Assembly (NCBI RefSeq): GCF_902459655.1 | Contig: NZ_CABPSB010000007.1 | Span: 186,001-250,000 of the forward strand | DNA: 64,000 bases | Direction: 5' to 3' | From: Pandoraea anhela | GTDB lineage: Bacteria; Pseudomonadota; Gammaproteobacteria; Burkholderiales; Burkholderiaceae | In this document: one piece after another, positions 63,635 through 64,000 of the stretch | Layout: every line of letters starts with the position of its first letter | Position numbering within the stretch: the stretch's first letter is position 1 | Notes under the pieces: model-generated | What the model was told of the DNA's origin: nothing | The model's input: the letters and a program-made list of their open reading frames with translations, nothing else | The model's database searches: none | Made by a program: the position numbers and the translations under genes

Positions 63635-63803
63635 GGGGCGCGTTGTGTGGGTCGGTCTTTTTCCGCCCCCGTGCGCGGCGTGTTTCGGCATGCCGGTCAT
63701 GAGGGATGTGCATGACACGATTATGTCTCCCACGGACTCAAAGTAAATATTAATATTTCTTTTTTATACTTAACTTATTTTTAGCCTCGGAAGGCGTTAC
63801 CCA
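63635..63803. promoter_or_regulatory. Divergent AT-rich promoter region of the peptide importer and LysR gene
   Basis: The stretch 63740-63785 is much richer in A and T than its surroundings and contains the palindromic AATATTAATATT, as expected for promoters and a LysR site between divergent genes. Confidence 0.5.
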
Positions 63804-64000
63804 ATGCTGACGTTACGCATGTTGAAAACCTTTCGGCTGGTGGCGCAAACCGGATCGTTCGCGGCGGCCGCCGAGCGCGCTGCGCTGACGCAGGCGGCGG
63901 TCAGTCTCCAGATGCGGGGGCTCGAAGACGCCGTCGGTCAGCGACTGTTCGACCGGCGCGCGCGCCAGATCACGCTCACCCGGCAGGGGCGCGACCTGTT
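63804..64000 (+). CDS. LysR-family regulator (3' end cut by window)
   Basis: The first 65 residues are visible and hold a LysR-type helix-turn-helix: MLTLRMLKTFRLVAQTGSFA, AAERAALTQAAVSLQMRGLE and VGQRLFDRRARQITLT. AAGG lies 10 bases before the ATG. Divergent from the gamma-glutamyl peptide importer operon, so probably its regulator. The effector domain is outside the window. Confidence 0.9.
   Translation, partial: MLTLRMLKTFRLVAQTGSFAAAAERAALTQAAVSLQMRGLEDAVGQRLFDRRARQITLTRQGRDL

Overview
The window reads as chromosomal DNA from a high-GC Burkholderiaceae bacterium. The general-porin types, the pca and hydroxycinnamate gene sets and the RstAB-like pair fit Burkholderia/Pandoraea-type organisms; a Pandoraea-like genome is my best guess, but that is inference. 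I see no rRNA, tRNA, insertion sequence, prophage or CRISPR array. Coding density is high, and many gaps carry short 8-13 bp tandem repeats.

Layout. 1-6.8 kb: an OmpR/EnvZ-class two-component pair (response regulator cut by the window edge), then a general porin whose stop codon overlaps the start of an ABC importer (ATPase, binding protein, fused permease). 7.0-19.1 kb: the most notable region, a four-gene operon with the order and domain content of the Pseudomonas pvfABCD/mgoBCAD operons and related to the Burkholderia ham genes. It encodes a haem-oxygenase-like diiron protein, an AurF-like N-oxygenase, an adenylation-carrier-reductase synthetase and an SRPBCC protein, which in relatives make diazeniumdiolate signals or pyrazine N-oxides. 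A PLP aminotransferase, a LysR regulator, a sensor-less sigma54 activator, an aldo/keto reductase and a 4'-phosphopantetheinyl transferase follow. The same palindrome (ACACCTGT-N11-ACAGGTGT) followed by a consensus -24/-12 promoter stands before both the pvf-like operon and the transferase gene, which predicts that the activator between them switches both on.

19.3-31.6 kb: AhpC/AhpF peroxide defence, a beta-propeller protein with a TPR/winged-helix partner, a cation diffusion facilitator, an outer-membrane barrel protein, a small membrane protein, a MarR regulator with a ClC chloride channel, a DUF72 protein and an aromatic-acid transporter. 32-50.4 kb: aromatic catabolism. pobA with an AraC-type regulator turns 4-hydroxybenzoate into protocatechuate; pcaHG-B-C-D with a PcaQ-like regulator opens the ring and takes it to 3-oxoadipate; ech-vdh-fcs-acd plus an amidohydrolase feed in ferulate/p-coumarate. 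An MhpT-like transporter, a porin and a MarR regulator complete the set, and three copies of an ATCAGG-N3-CCTGAT-like operator tie them together.

50.6-55.8 kb: an unusual chemosensory-like operon with a membrane CheA-like kinase (sensor, HAMP, Hpt, ATPase), a small MCP-like signalling protein, two CheC/CheX-like proteins and a CheY. 56.2-64 kb: gamma-glutamyltransferase with a complete Dpp/Gsi-type peptide importer, transcribed away from a LysR gene cut by the window end.
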